DNA of 64,000 bases from Amaranthus tricolor (GCF_026212465.1 NC_080053.1:10078204-10142203), one strand, 5' to 3'; counted from the stretch's first letter, positions 33,131-46,500 are shown. Notes: a model not told the origin generated them from the letters alone. Numbers and translations: made by a program.

Positions 33131-35975
33131 ACCCTAGTCCCATTCGTACCGCCGGAGACTATCCATAAAGGTTGTAAACAGGTCCTACAAACCAATACAA
33201 GTCTTTTCAGCGCACTTTGGCCTCATCATGTGCATCTGAAAAAACTTCCTTAAATTTTACCCATCTTATGATTGCTCCTCACCATGCACTTAACAACAGA
33301 GTTCTTAGCTAATGTGCTCCATTTGAAAAAGGATGCACCTTGTAGTTATGGGTAGTATATTAATCATTTTTAAAGCTTAATCCGGAGTATCACAAACTCG
33401 AAGACTATTCATATATGTAGTTTTTTTGGGTCTAATGCAATGAAAAAAGATTTTCAGCTGTTGGCTGTTGCACTTTAGTTTCAGTTTTCAACTAGGTGCG
33501 CTGAACATATTATTAGTCACGTTTTTGTGGTATGATAACTATGGAGTTTTTAGTAATTAGGTCCACTTAAAAAAAATGCATCTTTTTAATATAAATAGTT
33601 TATAAAACTCTTTTAAAACTCAACCCAAGATATCATTGCGTGAGTTGGCATTTTTATTGATCAATATGTGTTGTTAGTATAAAGTGTATGTTGGTATTTT
33701 ATCCTTGAAGTTAAGTGTTTTAAGTACATACTTTGACATTTTAATAGAACAATATATGGTTTAATAATCTACAATTTTACACTTCATGTTAAGTAGTGCA
33801 TCTAATAGACTAAAAGTATCAAGCAGATGTTATATCATCCAAAGTAAGTGTTGTAAGACTATAAATTGACATTTTAAAGCAAATTGCTCCCAAATTGTGA
33901 CCGACCAAATGCAAGTTACGACCATTTTTATTTTGACCAGCCTTGTTGGTGGAAAATTGGTCGCTACATGCCAAATAGCAACCGATTTATAACCAATTTT
34001 TTGGTAGCAAATTATGATTTTTTTTAACTGGATAATAAACTGAGAAAATAAGAAATACCATGTGAATATCGATTTTAAAACTTTTACTAAAAAATAATAT
34101 TTGCTATCCAACTAAAGCAAAATGCAATTTTCACTTACTCCTTCCGATTTAGAATAATGTCCCATTAGTTTTTTCATGTTTGTCAAGGACCAATTCAATT
34201 CATAATATCTCTAATGTAGAATTAGAAACTATAAAAAATTAATATAAATAACCTTCATATTGAGACAAATCAAATAAGATCTGACTTAATTATATTTAAA
34301 CTTATAAATTAAGTATTAAATACAAATTAAAAATAAAATATGAATAGCGTCTAAAAGCAAATGAGACATTAAGTTTGAATTTGAGTTAGTATTATTTTGC
34401 CGACCTCTTAAGAAGGGATGTGCTTCATGATTAATTCTGATCGACTTGGATCTCGGCCTCCTGTTCAAAATTTACACCACTCATGTCTTGCCACACATGT
34501 TCAGCACGTGCCACCATATCACAAATTCACAATGGAGTACTCCGTATAGTGTGGCTGTGCTGTTTTTTAACACTTATATACTGCTCCCTATGTCCGTTTT
34601 TTTAATTATTAATATAAATTAAAATTAATACTTTTTATTTCCGGTTAGAATTAATTGTTTTAATTAGAGTAAATATTATTATTTTTGGAAGTTATAAATT
34701 CAATTTTTACTTTATTTTCAAATCTTTTTCCTCACCCTACCATATAATAAAAAAATTTTAAAAATCTTATATAAAAATATTAGAAACTTGTATATTTTGA
34801 ATGAGTTCTAAATTTTAATGACAACTATATAGTGGTCATGCGATGCATGACTTTATTAAAGTTTTTGATATATTTGTATAAAATTAAGATAATAAAATTT
34901 TACGAAATAAATTTTACAATATAGTTAATTTTATTTCATTCTAAACAGTTGTATACATCATGTACATTGTATCATATTTACATTTGCACGTAGGTGATTA
35001 TGAAAATTTAGTTTATGACAAATATATTAATTTACAAGAAAAAACAAAAATTGATTATTTGTTCAGTATAATTATATTTAAACTTCTGTATTTTATTTTT
35101 AATAATTAAAACAACATACCAACTTTGCTAGTAAAAATAAATATTACATTAATTTATTTAAAGTATTACAACTACTAATAACACACTTTATAATCAAATA
35201 TAAAAAATATAATAATATATTAATATGTAAAATTATTTTTATAAAAGTTTAAATGAAAAAGATAACTTTTTCACATTGACTTAGATAAAGATAGTCACAA
35301 TCTAAATTATATTAGAACTAGTGTAGAATCTCCTACAATATATGGTTTTTTTAGCATCGACATACATAAACATATGATGTTATATTCTTTAATTTACTCA
35401 ATTTAACTATAAATAAATGTTAGTCAAAAATACTTTAATGGTAGAGATATTGGTCAAGATTAAATGTCATATTATTTTTCTTTAGCTTTAAATTCATCTC
35501 TTTAAGATTCTTACTTAGGTCTAAAATATATTTTTCAAAACAATTAATCTCTTTTAAGATCCTTATTTAAATGTAAAGAATCAATGTAAAATTATATTTT
35601 AAATACTTACTTAATATAACTTTAAATTCATTTAGAAAAATAAATTGTCAAGCATACAATCAATTATACTCCTATTAAATTAAGAAAATAAATTATATGT
35701 CATGCACATAATTAATTATAATCGTATTAAATTAATACTGAAATCGTCATGAGTTATTTTCTAGTTCTTTTATTAAATTGTAAGATTGATTGATTCTCCA
35801 TATCCCAGTGTCCCCATAGATTTCTTTCATCATATGGATTTTTTGGGCCATAAAAGCAGGTATTTGGGGGATTTTACAAAGAAGAAACTTTTATTTTTAA
35901 TGCTCTTTCGTAAAAAATGTTACGATTTGGGTAAAAATTCATTATGATGTATTCATGTATTTATAATGAATGTTA
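33131..35975. other. AT-rich intergenic DNA
   Basis: No gene was recognised. A segment at 33,870-34,020 carries TTGGTCGCTAC ... TAGCAACCGATTTATAACC, like the subterminal repeats of another CACTA or MULE family. CTCCTTCCGATTTAGAATAATGTCCCATTA at 34,139 looks like one end of a Stowaway MITE whose other end is lost. The rest is simple AT-rich sequence. Confidence 0.5.
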
Positions 35976-36333
35976 CTCCCTCCGTTCTTTTTTAATCTTC
36001 CACATTACTATAACGGGTAGTTTCAAAAGTTCTTCCACTTTAGAATACTTTCTATTTTTAGAAATTTTTTATCCCACTTTTACCTCTTAAAACCCCCCTT
36101 TTCTTTTAATGTACCCATTTTCTTTTATTTATAATTATTTTCTCTCTCATACTTTCATTACTTCACACTACTATTTAATTAAAATAATACCCACTACAAC
36201 CTTATACTTCTAATACAATCATTACTTCACACTACTATTTAATTAAAATAATACCCACTACAACCCAAAGATTCTATCTTCCTTAATATATGTGAAAAAC
36301 CCAAAGTGGAAGATCAAAAAAGAACGGAGGGAG
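35976..36333. mobile_element. Stowaway MITE (358 bp)
   Basis: The terminal repeats CTCCCTCCGTTCTTTTTTAA, continuing TCTTCCAC, and GTGGAAGATCAAAAAAGAAC, continuing GGAGGGAG, are nearly perfect inverted copies of about 28 bp, flanked by TA on both sides (35,974-35,975 and 36,334-36,335). Inside, a segment of about 45 bp (CATTACTTCACACTACTATT...) is present twice, at about 36,157 and 36,222. Confidence 0.93.
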
Positions 36334-37348
36334 TAGATTTTAAACGAAACCCTTAATTTCAGTTACTTAATTGAAGGAAGATATGAAAATCTATTTTTTT
36401 GTTTGAATATTATATTTAAAAAAAAGGATAATATTATATTAATAATTAGCTAGATAGTAGTAAAGTCACAAATATAAACAGTAGTCATAGTAATAATGAC
36501 ATTTTCATTGAATTTTAAAGGGAAAATTTTTATTGAGGAAAAATTTGAGAGAGTAAAAAATATATATATATGATATTAAAAGAAAGTGGTGAATTTCTAT
36601 GGATGAGAAAGTCAAAAAATAACTTTCTCATTGAAGGTGTCTATATATTTGCTTTTTGACATTTTAGCGATCAAATGGTGATCAAATGTGTCGTTGCCCT
36701 TTTATTATTTATTTGTAGTGACATCTGCTTTTCTCAACACATTTCGTTAAACAAAGAATTCGTTTTTTCCTTTTTTAATTCGATATAAGATATTTCTTAA
36801 AAGATAGCGTATAAATCAATGCTAAATTGAGATTGAGATACTCTTGCAAATTATTCTTCCTTTATGAATTCATACTTATTGATCTTAGAAATATAAATAA
36901 TACAAAATCAGTAAGAAAAAGTTCTAAAGTGCACATTTGATCAGACTTATTCGCATTGATAAATTCAATTAAAATTAAAATAACAAATTATGCTAAATGA
37001 GTTAACGAATTGACAAATAATAAGGAAGGAGCGGATAGTTGTTGTACTCCAACATTTGATAGTCGTAGGTGACAAGTAAAATCGAAAGGCGTAGCAATAA
37101 AGAAGGGAAGTTAATAGGACTCGTGAATCGTGACTGGTCAGTGGTGATTGTAGAGACATGTCCGGAGGTGGCCAGGTGGGGATCGTGAAAATTATTTCCC
37201 TTGGAATTTTTTTTGGATTTAAATATGAGGACGAGAACCAAGAATTGCTTCCCTTGGCATTTAACATTAAATTCAGAGGATAGAATCTCTTGAATACTTA
37301 AACTGCACCAATAAATATTATACTAAATAAATATGGTACTACTACGTA
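36334..37348. other. AT-rich spacer, no gene seen
   Basis: A minus-strand open frame at 36,965-37,267 has no recognisable domain and no splice or promoter context, so I do not call it a gene. Confidence 0.5.
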
Positions 37349-37603
37349 CTCTCTTCGTTCTCTGATATTCTTTTTATTTGAAATATTCATTTTAAAGAGA
37401 GAGAAATTTAATTAATATTTTTGACACATATTTAAAAGATAAAATATATTCATGTGAGATCTCGTTAGATTCGTCCTAATGTATACTTTTTTATTGTGTA
37501 TTTTTTAATAATTATTTATTATGCGTATTTAAAAATATTAAAATTTAAAATTTATATTGAAAACTGCGTATAAAGTGAAAGAAAAGAAAAAAAAAAAAAG
37601 GAG
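37349..37603. mobile_element. Degenerate Stowaway-like MITE
   Basis: The left end is TA + CTCTCTTCGTTCTCTGATAT. The right end is AAAGTGAAAGAAAAG..AAAGGAG + TA, approximately inverted. It is 255 bp, AT-rich and non-coding. Confidence 0.5.
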
Positions 37604-37983
37604 TACTAGCAAGTACTATCTCTCTCCAATTGACAATTCCACGCCATATGTTAACTCCCCAGTACTATTCTTTTACCTCATCACTTTCTTGACCATTTTC
37701 TCTTTCTTCTACTTCAAACTTGAAAGCGTGGGGTAGATGGAGCTGAGAATTAAATCAATATTTTACTTGAGAAAAATAGTGTTTATTTCTCATAAGTTTA
37801 ATAGACGGGGAGAGAGAAGAATACAAAATATAAATCAAATGGTTAAGAGAAATTTATATAGCTAGAATGTACCCTTGAATAATATAAACTTAATGATTTA
37901 GGTTTAGCTTGATTCTACACCTACCTTTGCGCATATGCAAATACAAGTGTATGATGATATAACTTGTACTATGGGGATTGTGA

Positions 37984-39239
37984 TGTTGGATCTAATAACT
38001 AAAATTGTGTAGGACCATGAAATTTTTTATGAATTGTGATTGTTAATATGTGTTTATTGAGATTGTACTATGTGGAGTTTGAACATAAAAAGTGTTTGGG
38101 AAATAATTTTTATGTGATTTTATATAGAAGTTAGAGGTGTTCATTCGGGTAATCGGGTCGATTTCGGATGGGTATCATTCGATTCGCTTATATTTCGGAT
38201 CGATTATATTTCGGATGCGTGTTGTGACGGGTCATACTCGGGTCGGGTCGCTTAGTCACGGTTTTGTTGAAGATCGGTTATTCGAGCTATTGGGTTAGCT
38301 TCAGTTTGGTGTCGGTTGAAGTTCGTGTCGAGTTTCAATCGGTCTTAGGTTGTCATCGGTTAATAATTGGTTCGGTTTTACCGGATGCAGATCGAGTTCG
38401 GGTATTTTTCAAGTAGAATTCGGCTACGAATTGCGAATTACTAATTACTATTGATAGGGTCAGTATCAGATTAAATTGTTAGTCATTTTTTAATTGATGA
38501 TAAGGTTCCTTTACTTAAAGCAAAATAGTGAAAATACAAATCAATTTGTGATCATTATTACATTGCTACTTTTATTTGTTTGAGCGGAAATTAAAGTTAT
38601 AAAGTTCTATCAATTTTCATATAATTCGATTAAAAGTAGTTAATAAACATTAAACATTGATTATTAACTCCAAATATATGAAACCATGTATTTATAAAAT
38701 TTATTCTATTAAAATATTTATGACTTTATTAGAATAACTAATAAGATGATTGAATATGAGTCAATCATACTTCTATGTAAAAAATTGGTTCAGGTTTACA
38801 ACAGTTCGATCTAAACTTTGTTCGGGTTAAGTCGATTTTAGCCGGATCGAGTTCAGTTTTGAGCATGATTCGGGTCGGTCACTATTAAGTTCGGGTAATC
38901 TCGGTTAATAGTTACGTGTCGGTTAGAAAAATCGGTTACAGCTTCGGTTTAGTTTTGGGTTGGGTAATATCGGTTCGATAAACCTAAAAAAGGAACATAT
39001 TTTTGGGTCGGTTTACTTTCGGTTTTGGATTGGATTTTCGGGTCGGGTCACTTTTGAACAGCTCTAATAGAAGTATATATTAAAGATTTAAAGAGATGAT
39101 TACTAACATATATATTTGATGGGCTACACCTTTTAATATTAATTGGTTTTAAAATTTAATCATGATATCAGACTTGTCTATAATTAATTCTGCTCTTATG
39201 CATGTCTTTTAGTGTACAAGCCCAATAACAAAATTATCA
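37984..39239 (+). mobile_element. LTR of a small retroelement, interrupted by hAT element C
   Basis: A candidate LTR starts TGTTGGATCTAAT at 37,984 and ends ATTATCA at 39,239, directly followed by TGGTATCAGAGC (39,240-39,251). That is an exact primer-binding site for the 3' end of initiator Met-tRNA. Without the nested hAT element (38,132-39,066) and its duplication the LTR would be about 313 bp. A short echo of its end (GTACAAGCC(T/C)AATAACAAA) recurs at about 40,188, perhaps the rest of the 3' LTR. The LTR start is inferred. Confidence 0.55.
38132..39066. mobile_element. Non-autonomous hAT element C (935 bp)
   Basis: The ends TAGAGGTGTTCA and TGAACAGCTCTA are inverted with one mismatch and flanked by a perfect 8-bp duplication ATAGAAGT (38,124-38,131 and 39,067-39,074). 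Both subterminal zones, about 300 bp each, are rich in TCGGGT / TCGGTT motifs, and the middle is AT-rich. It is non-coding and similar in plan and length to element A at 19.4 kb, but with different terminal repeats. Confidence 0.88.
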
Positions 39240-39251
39240 TGGTATCAGAGC
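39240..39251 (+). promoter_or_regulatory. Retroelement primer-binding site (initiator Met-tRNA)
   Basis: TGGTATCAGAGC is the exact complement of the CCA-terminated 3' end of plant initiator Met-tRNA and directly follows an LTR-type CA end. Confidence 0.8.
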
Positions 39252-40419
39252 CGACAGTTTCTGATCAATTGCAACAAAAACATCTCAGTCTTCCTTAAAA
39301 AACAACGTGCAGGTACGAAAAGAACGACGTTTCTGGTCATAATTGATACATTTAAGGTTAAAATTAAATTTTTTTTATAAGTTATAATCGATCATAATTA
39401 ATCATTTTAAGGTTTAAATTGATTATTCTTGGATCAAAATTGAAATTTTTTAAAACAAAGAAGTCTTGAACTCTTGGACATTTCTAAGAGCATTCATTGA
39501 ATCAATCGGCAAATATAATTCGAAATCGAAACTTTTTCCACCTTTACAAGTAAGTAAACATTACACCTATAACTTCATTTCCATGTTCATTATGAATAGA
39601 AACTGTTGAGAAAAGAACAATATCTATATTATTGATCGATGATTAAAGAGTACAAGTAGTCTTATGTTTCATAAAAACCATCATGTATGCATTGAATAAG
39701 AGTACTTGTATTGTGCAATGTTTTAACACTATTATTGATAGTTTTTATTGAACAATCATTTGTTTTTTGAAATTCATCCATAGAATGATAGAATAATGCT
39801 ATTTTATTAAACTTCATTATGAAATTGTAATAACAGAACCATATTTAGGTCGAAAATTGATCAGTTTAACTTCAAAATTGATCACTTATAGGTCCAAGTT
39901 GAATTTTTTTAATTTAATTGATCTGTTTAAGTTTTATTTTACGTTGAAATTGATACCTTTATAGTCAATATTGATACCTTTAAGGTCGAAGTTGATAAAT
40001 GCTCAGAAAATGGAAAAAAAGAGAGAAAAAGTGTTATGTTGTCATACGTGCGAATTGGGCTGGCCCAAATTGATGGTCTCATAATGAGACCGTCTCGTCT
40101 AAATTTTTGTGAATAATAATTGAATTTAGGATGGAACCTCATCGAACTAGTATGCAATCTGCTCTCCTTTTATGTAGATCTTGTAATGTACAAGCCTAAT
40201 AACAAACTTATTAAAAATATTAGACTTTTCGAAAGATTGATGATATATCAGATTCTCAAAATCATCCTATGCTTATTATTTGTAACTTTTTTCATCATTA
40301 TATATAATTATTGTTTTGGAAACTCAAATTGTCATTGGTAATTGAAATTTTAGTTTATTTATACAAATCTTGATTTGATAAATTTTGAATACATCAGAAA
40401 TACATTCGGGCAACATATA
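39252..40419. other. Interior of the small retroelement and flank, non-coding
   Basis: There is no gag or pol similarity. The DNA is made of loose AAATTGATC(A/G) and TTTAAGGTC-type repeats, as in short non-autonomous LTR elements. At about 40,070-40,115 GGTCTCATAATGAGACCGTC...AATTTTTGTG matches the right end of the Mutator-like MITEs at 9.0 and 12.1 kb. Confidence 0.4.
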
Positions 40420-40677
40420 TTCTCTCCATTTTCAAATGTTATTCTCATTTAGTTTTTTTTTCATATCCTAATGTAAACTTTAAAATCAAATAATTTTAAT
40501 TGTGAGTATTTTAAAAATTATGAAAAATCAATATTTAGAAAATATATTTTGAGATGAATCTAATAAGATCCCACATGAATATGTTTTTTCTTATAAATCG
40601 ATGAGAAATCGTAGTCAAAGTTTGACACTAAAATACGTAAATTCTATTTAAGAAGAACATATGAAAACGCGGGGGAG
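40420..40677. mobile_element. Degenerate Stowaway-like MITE
   Basis: It starts TA + TTCTCTCCATTTTCAAATGT and ends AAAACGCGGGGGAG + TA, about 258 bp, with roughly inverted ends. It is non-coding. Confidence 0.45.
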
Positions 40678-41335
40678 TACATGGTTTACTGAAAAATTTA
40701 TTTCTAAGTGTATTTTTCACTCTTTCGCACATATTATCTTATCCCTATAATGAAAATCCGCTACAACGTTAAATCGTAATCATCATACAATATGCTAATT
40801 CATAAGCATTTTGTGTCACATGTCTCTATTACAATACATTTTACAAATTATGCCAAGTATCACACTTACAATGCAATTTTAATGAAATGCAAATTTTCAA
40901 TGAAGAGTTTTATTTGATGTGTTTGTAATTGTAAATAACAATTGGTGATGACATAAACTATACAAATTCATACTAATATTGTTATAGAATATTAATCTAA
41001 CCCACAAATTCATGTAAGACTAATTAATGTAAGATAATTATTTTTTAACCCCTTCATATTACCAAATGCAATGTACTATAAAGTGAGAGATTACTAGAGA
41101 AGGTGACAAGTGAGAAACGAAGTTAATAGTAATACATTAGGAGTAATTTATGCAATGTTATCTTATCTTATCTTATATATTATAAATTCTCAAAAAAATA
41201 TACATCAAAGATACCTGTAGTATGTAATATACAAACAAAACACACATGTAACAACATTATATGGTACGATTGAAGATTTTTCAATTACTACTACTTTTAA
41301 TTGTTATCAAGAACATACGAGTTCACCAATTTCAG
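40678..41335. other. AT-rich spacer, no gene seen
   Basis: Apart from a (TCTTA)n run near 41,160-41,180, nothing recognisable. Confidence 0.5.
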
Positions 41336-41490
41336 TATACTACCATCATTATCATCATCATACACTGTGTATCCCGCTTATAGGAACTATGATTAGGGTA
41401 TGCGGAGGGAATGAAGACAACAACTCATACCCATAAAGGAGAGTGCTTCCAAAGAGCCCCTCGGCAATTTCAAGATACCTTTCGAAGATA
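41336..41490 (-). mobile_element. SINE, 3' half
   Basis: The minus strand reads GCCGAGGGGCTCTTTGGAAG, CATACCCTAATCATAGTTCC, TATAAGCGGGATACAC and then a (ATGATG)n tail, the 3' half of a widespread plant SINE group. The tRNA-derived box A/B part is not recognisable. Related tails are at 25.3 and 53.2 kb. Confidence 0.55.
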
Positions 41491-42099
41491 TAATTCTAGC
41501 ATCCAATTTAAGAGGGAATATATAATTATAATATCTTTTCATGTGTATCACTATGATAACATCATAAGCCCTTTATGTATTATGATTACATTTAGTATAA
41601 AATTGTTAATGCTTAAGCCTTAATTAATAATTATTATGCATATCCAAGAAGTGGTAAAATGTTCTAAATGAGGACTTTGCTAAATTTTATCAAATGTCCT
41701 ACATGTTACGAACCCAAACAATCAATAAAAAATAAAAGTGAACCTCAACTGTGCATAACACGAGTATAATCCTAGTTATATTGAAGTCCAATGAACATTT
41801 AAAATATACACACTAAATACCATTAATTCCTTTCATATTATAATAATAGCATTACAATATGTGAATAAATATTATGATAGGAGTTTTGATCCAAAAAAAT
41901 ATGTTGTTATACCTCGGCTATTCAAAATCAGATATTGGATCAATCCGAAAAAATTGAATATCTGAAATTCGAATCGAATACCAAATATCCTGTCACTAGT
42001 GGAAAAAAATGTATTTGCTGCTCATCATTTGCTGTGGTTTTTGTGTATTAGCAGCAAAAAATAGGAAAATGGATCAGAAAAAAAAAATATTCTAATTGC

Positions 42100-42345
42100 T
42101 GCGGTTTTCCAGTTGAATGCAACTAATAACCTTTCACACTGCATTCATTGCTCCGGTTTTTCCACAACCGCAGCAAATAACTCTTCATGAAAATGCTAAT
42201 TGCTCCGGTTTTGATTAACCGCATCAAATAACTCTTCATGAAAATGCTAATTGCTCCGGTTTTACTTGAACCGCAGCAAATAACCCTTCACAAAATTTCT
42301 AATTGCTCCGGTTTTGTTTTGAACCGCAGCAAATGACCGTTGGAC
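42100..42345. repeat. CACTA-2 5' subterminal repeats
   Basis: Four to five units of about 60 bp read AATTGCT(G/C)CGGTTTT ... AACCGCAGCAAATAAC, each a small palindrome pairing CCGGTT with AACCGC. In this copy the G of GCTGCGG is mostly C (GCTCCGG) on the left half of each unit. In En/Spm such motifs bind the TnpA-type protein. Confidence 0.85.
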
Positions 42346-43506
42346 AAAATTTTTTTAAAACCCGCCAGTTTCTTTTTTTTTCACATATCCCTTCTCAAAT
42401 ACGTTTATACAGTAATTTGCTTTGTTCCTCATTGAAAAAACGCTTCATCTTCATCTTTATTTGCTTCGTTCCTCTTCTTCATCTTCACAAACGTATAAGA
42501 TTAAGCATCAAGATTTTTGTTCGTTTCTTGTGTTCATCTTCATTTTCACAAACGGTCATTTGCTGCTGTTCATAATTCTTGTTGCTGTTCATCTTCACAA
42601 ACGGTCATTTACCGTTGTTCATCATTCTTAGCTTGTTGCCGTTCATCTTCACAAACGGTTTCTGAAGGTAAATCCTTGCTGCTGTTCTTGTTCATCATCA
42701 AACTTCGAATTTTCATAAACCCCTACTATTCTTCTACTGTGTTCTTGTTCATCATCATCATCATCATCATTCTTCAATCATACTTAATGTGAATGGGATG
42801 TACGGGGCATAATGATAATAATAACATACATGACGCCTTAAAAATCGCCTCTTTGTTCTAGTTTTTTTACCGTCATTAACCCATAAAAACCAATTAATAT
42901 CACAAAAATAAAAGACAAAAATTCATCTTCAAAACTCACGAATTTAGTAATTTAGTTAAAGTTGTGGTTTGTTAATTAATTATTTGCATATTTAGTAATT
43001 ATTTGTGAATGTGGTTTGTGTGTGGTTTGTAAATTAGGTTTAAATTTGCCATACTTTATGAATGTGTATGTTGTTGTTGTTTTTAAGTTTTAAATTTATC
43101 ATATATATCATATTTTGTTATATTTTTAAGTAATTTCTTCATTTTATTTATGAATGTGTGTGGTTTTTATGTTTTAAATTTATCGTAATTTTTTTTCTAG
43201 TTTGTAAATTAGGTTTAATTAGGGTTGTGTATGGTTAAATGAATGAGTTGTTGATATGAATGTTAATTAGTTGTCCAAGTTTATGAATGTGATTTTATTT
43301 TTATTGTTTTTATATGAATATTAATTATGGTTACTACAATAAACATCATTTAGACAGTTTAAAAAACATTGTGTTATTATTTGGGTTAATTAGTGTTAAA
43401 TGAATGATTATTACTTAATTTTGTGGTTAGTTAGAGTTTGTTAAGTATATATGTTTAAAAGTTGTGTATTAATTTTGTTTTGAATCAATTAATCACACTA
43501 ATTAAG

Positions 43507-46500
43507 ATGACAAACGATCGTTCTTGGATGTATGGAGGCATTGAATCGTCGGAATTTATTGATGGCGTATTAGAATTTTGTAGTATTGCGGTTGAACATC
43601 AAGTTAGGACGGGGGGAGATGGTTTTTATTGCCCATGTGTCAGTTGTGGCAATGTATCAAAGGTAGATAGTGTTGATATCCTTAGGGAGCACATACTTCG
43701 ACGTGGGTTTAGGCCTCAATATCATGTTTGGGTTTGGCATGGTGAGGTGGGAGTTTACAAAGAGAAAAGTGTTGTTGAGGACGTCAATAATGTGGCCGAT
43801 GTCAATGAGGATGTAGTAGATCATGTTGATGGGTATGAGACAGATGAAGAGAATGTCGATGAGGATGTGGATCGTGTTGATGAGATGATGGAGGGAGTCG
43901 AGGATGAGTTAGGAAAACTTCCTCGTGTTTTTGACTTGTTGACAGAGGCTTCTCAAAAGCCTTTGTACCCTGGATGTACAAAGTTCACCAAACTAACAGC
44001 AATGTTCACAATTTTCAACATTAAGTTAAAGTTCAATTGGAGTGACACTAGTTTCACAATGTTATTAGAAGCGTTAGGTGAGATGCTTCCTGAGGGAAAT
44101 GAACTTTCAAAGTCAACATATTATGCCAAAAAGCTTATGTGTCCTTTCGGCTTAAAGTACCAGAAGATTCATGCGTGTCCGAATGATTGTGTGTTGTATC
44201 GGAATGAAAACGAGAACTTAGAAGAGTTCCTAGGTATGGGTTATCGCGCTACAAGCGTAAAGGGGTTCGGGATGCTAAAGGGCCCCCGGCTAAGGTATTA
44301 TGGTATATCTTCTAATAATACCTAGATTCAAGCGCTTGTTTTCTATAAAGAAAGATGCGTTAAATTTGAGGTGGCATGCAGATAGGGTGAAGAAAGGTCA
44401 CTTGCTCACACATCCATCTGATTCTCCGGAGTGGAAGAGTATTGATAGGTTGCATAAGACTTTTGGGGATGAGGTTCGTAATTTAAGGCTCGAACTGTGT
44501 ACGGATGGAATGAACCCATTCGGCAATCTTAGTTCTCAACATAGTACTTGGCCGGTACTTTTAGTGATCTATAATTTGCCACCTTGGTTGAGTAGGAAGC
44601 GTAAGTACATAATGCTTTCGCTTCTTATCTCGGGTCCTAAACAACCTGGCAATGACATAGATGTGTATCTTGCACCTCTCGTTGAGGATATGAGAAAGAT
44701 GTGGGATGAAGGCGTTTCAGTGTAAAATGAGGAGTTCACCTTGCGTGCAATGCTTTTATGCACCGTTAATGATTTTCCGACATATGGCAACTTATCGGGG
44801 TATAAGAACAAAGGGAAGAAAGCATGCCCAATATGTATCGATGACATGGAATCCACGTGGATTCCTAAGTGCAAACGCGTATTCATGCACCATCGAAAGT
44901 TACTCCCACGAGACCACCAATATCGTAAGAAGAAGAAGTTGTTCAACGGGGAGGTTGAGGACCGTGTAGCTCGTCGACCGTTGACCGGTTATGAGTTTTA
45001 TGAACAGGTTAAGGGAGTTGAGACTGTATTTGGTAAAACGGGGCAAGTGCAAAGGGGTGAAGACCGATTATGGAAAAAAGAATCAATCTTTTGGAAGCTT
45101 CCATATTGGACAGATCTACAGGTTAGGCATTGTCTTGACGTTATGCATATAGAGAAAAATGTATGCGATGCCATACTCGGGACTCTCATGAACATTCCGG
45201 GTAAGACAAAAGATGTTAGGGCCGTGCGAGATTGGTTTGAATGTAAGGGTCTTCGTCCGGAGTTGTGGGCACATGTTAAGGTGAGTAAGAAAAGAAATAG
45301 AGCTGATAAAGTTGGTGGCAGTAAGAAGAAGATGAGTAATGACAAAGTTTACTTGCCTCCAGCTTGCTACACATTGTCCAAAGCAGAGAAGCGGACATTT
45401 TGTGAGTATTTGTATGGCATTAAGGTTCCGTCTGGGTACTCATCCGACATGAAGAGATTTGTGAGCCTAAAGGGTGAGCTGAAGTTGGGAAGCATGAAAT
45501 CTCACGATTTCCATGTAATGATGGAAGTGTTCATACCAATTGCAATCCGTGGAATACTGCCAAAACATGTGAGATATGCTATTACCGAGCTATGTTCGTT
45601 CTTCAACACAATTTGTAGTAAATTTCTTGATCCCTTTAAACTTGATGCACTTCAACTCGACGTAATTGTAACTTTATGCAAGTTTGAGATGTATTTTCCA
45701 CCTTCTTTCTTTGACATAATGGTTCATCTTATTGTCCATCTCGTTCGTGAGATCAAGCTTTTGGGTCTAGTTTTTTTAAGGTGGTGTTATCCTTTTGAAA
45801 GACACATGGGTGTTTTACAAAACAAGGTGAGGAATCAAGCACAACCCGAGGGGAGTATGATTCAAGGCACTGTGAGCGATGAGATTAGTAACTTTATAGT
45901 CGAGTATTTGGCCATGGCAAAGCCTATTGGACTTCCCACCTCTAGACATGAAGGAAGGCTTGAGGGAAAAGGAACAATTGGGTCCAAATCGGTCACACCT
46001 CCTCGAGAAAGCCTTCTACAAGCACACTTGTATGTGTTGCATCATATTCCGGAAGTTCATCCTTTTTTGAGTGAGCATTTTGATATATTGCGCACAAAAC
46101 ATACTTCTAAAGGGGATAGGGCATTAATGCAGTTGCATAATAAGATATTTATAAATTGGTTTCATAATCGAGTAATATGCGAAGAACTCAAGGGTGTATC
46201 CGAAATTGTTAAGTGGTTAGCTTTTGGTCCTCGTGATGATGTCAACAAATATGAGGGTTACGATGTCAATGGCTTCACATTTTGGACTGAGGGTTAAGAC
46301 AAGAAGTCATCGTATCTACATAATGGTGGGGTTTCTATTTTGGCGTCATCTACATTTTACGCGAGTGCGAAGGATCAAGCGCCGGTTGATGCTAAATTGG
46401 TATACTACGGGCGGGTACATAAAATATAGGAGCTTGACTACTCTACTTTCAATATTGGTCTTTTCAAATGTAAAGTGGGTAGATAATAATCGACGATGCA

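Noticed and set aside
36965..37267. 100-codon minus-strand frame
   Set aside because: No recognisable domain, no splice or promoter context; low-confidence chance frame.
40120..40341. 73-codon plus-strand frame rich in Ile, Leu and Tyr
   Set aside because: AT-rich chance frame within a small retroelement relic; no domain or promoter.
42303..42792. Overlapping Ser/His/Phe-rich frames in the CACTA-2 leader
   Set aside because: They arise from CTTCATCTTC-type simple sequence; the corresponding frames are not kept in CACTA-1.
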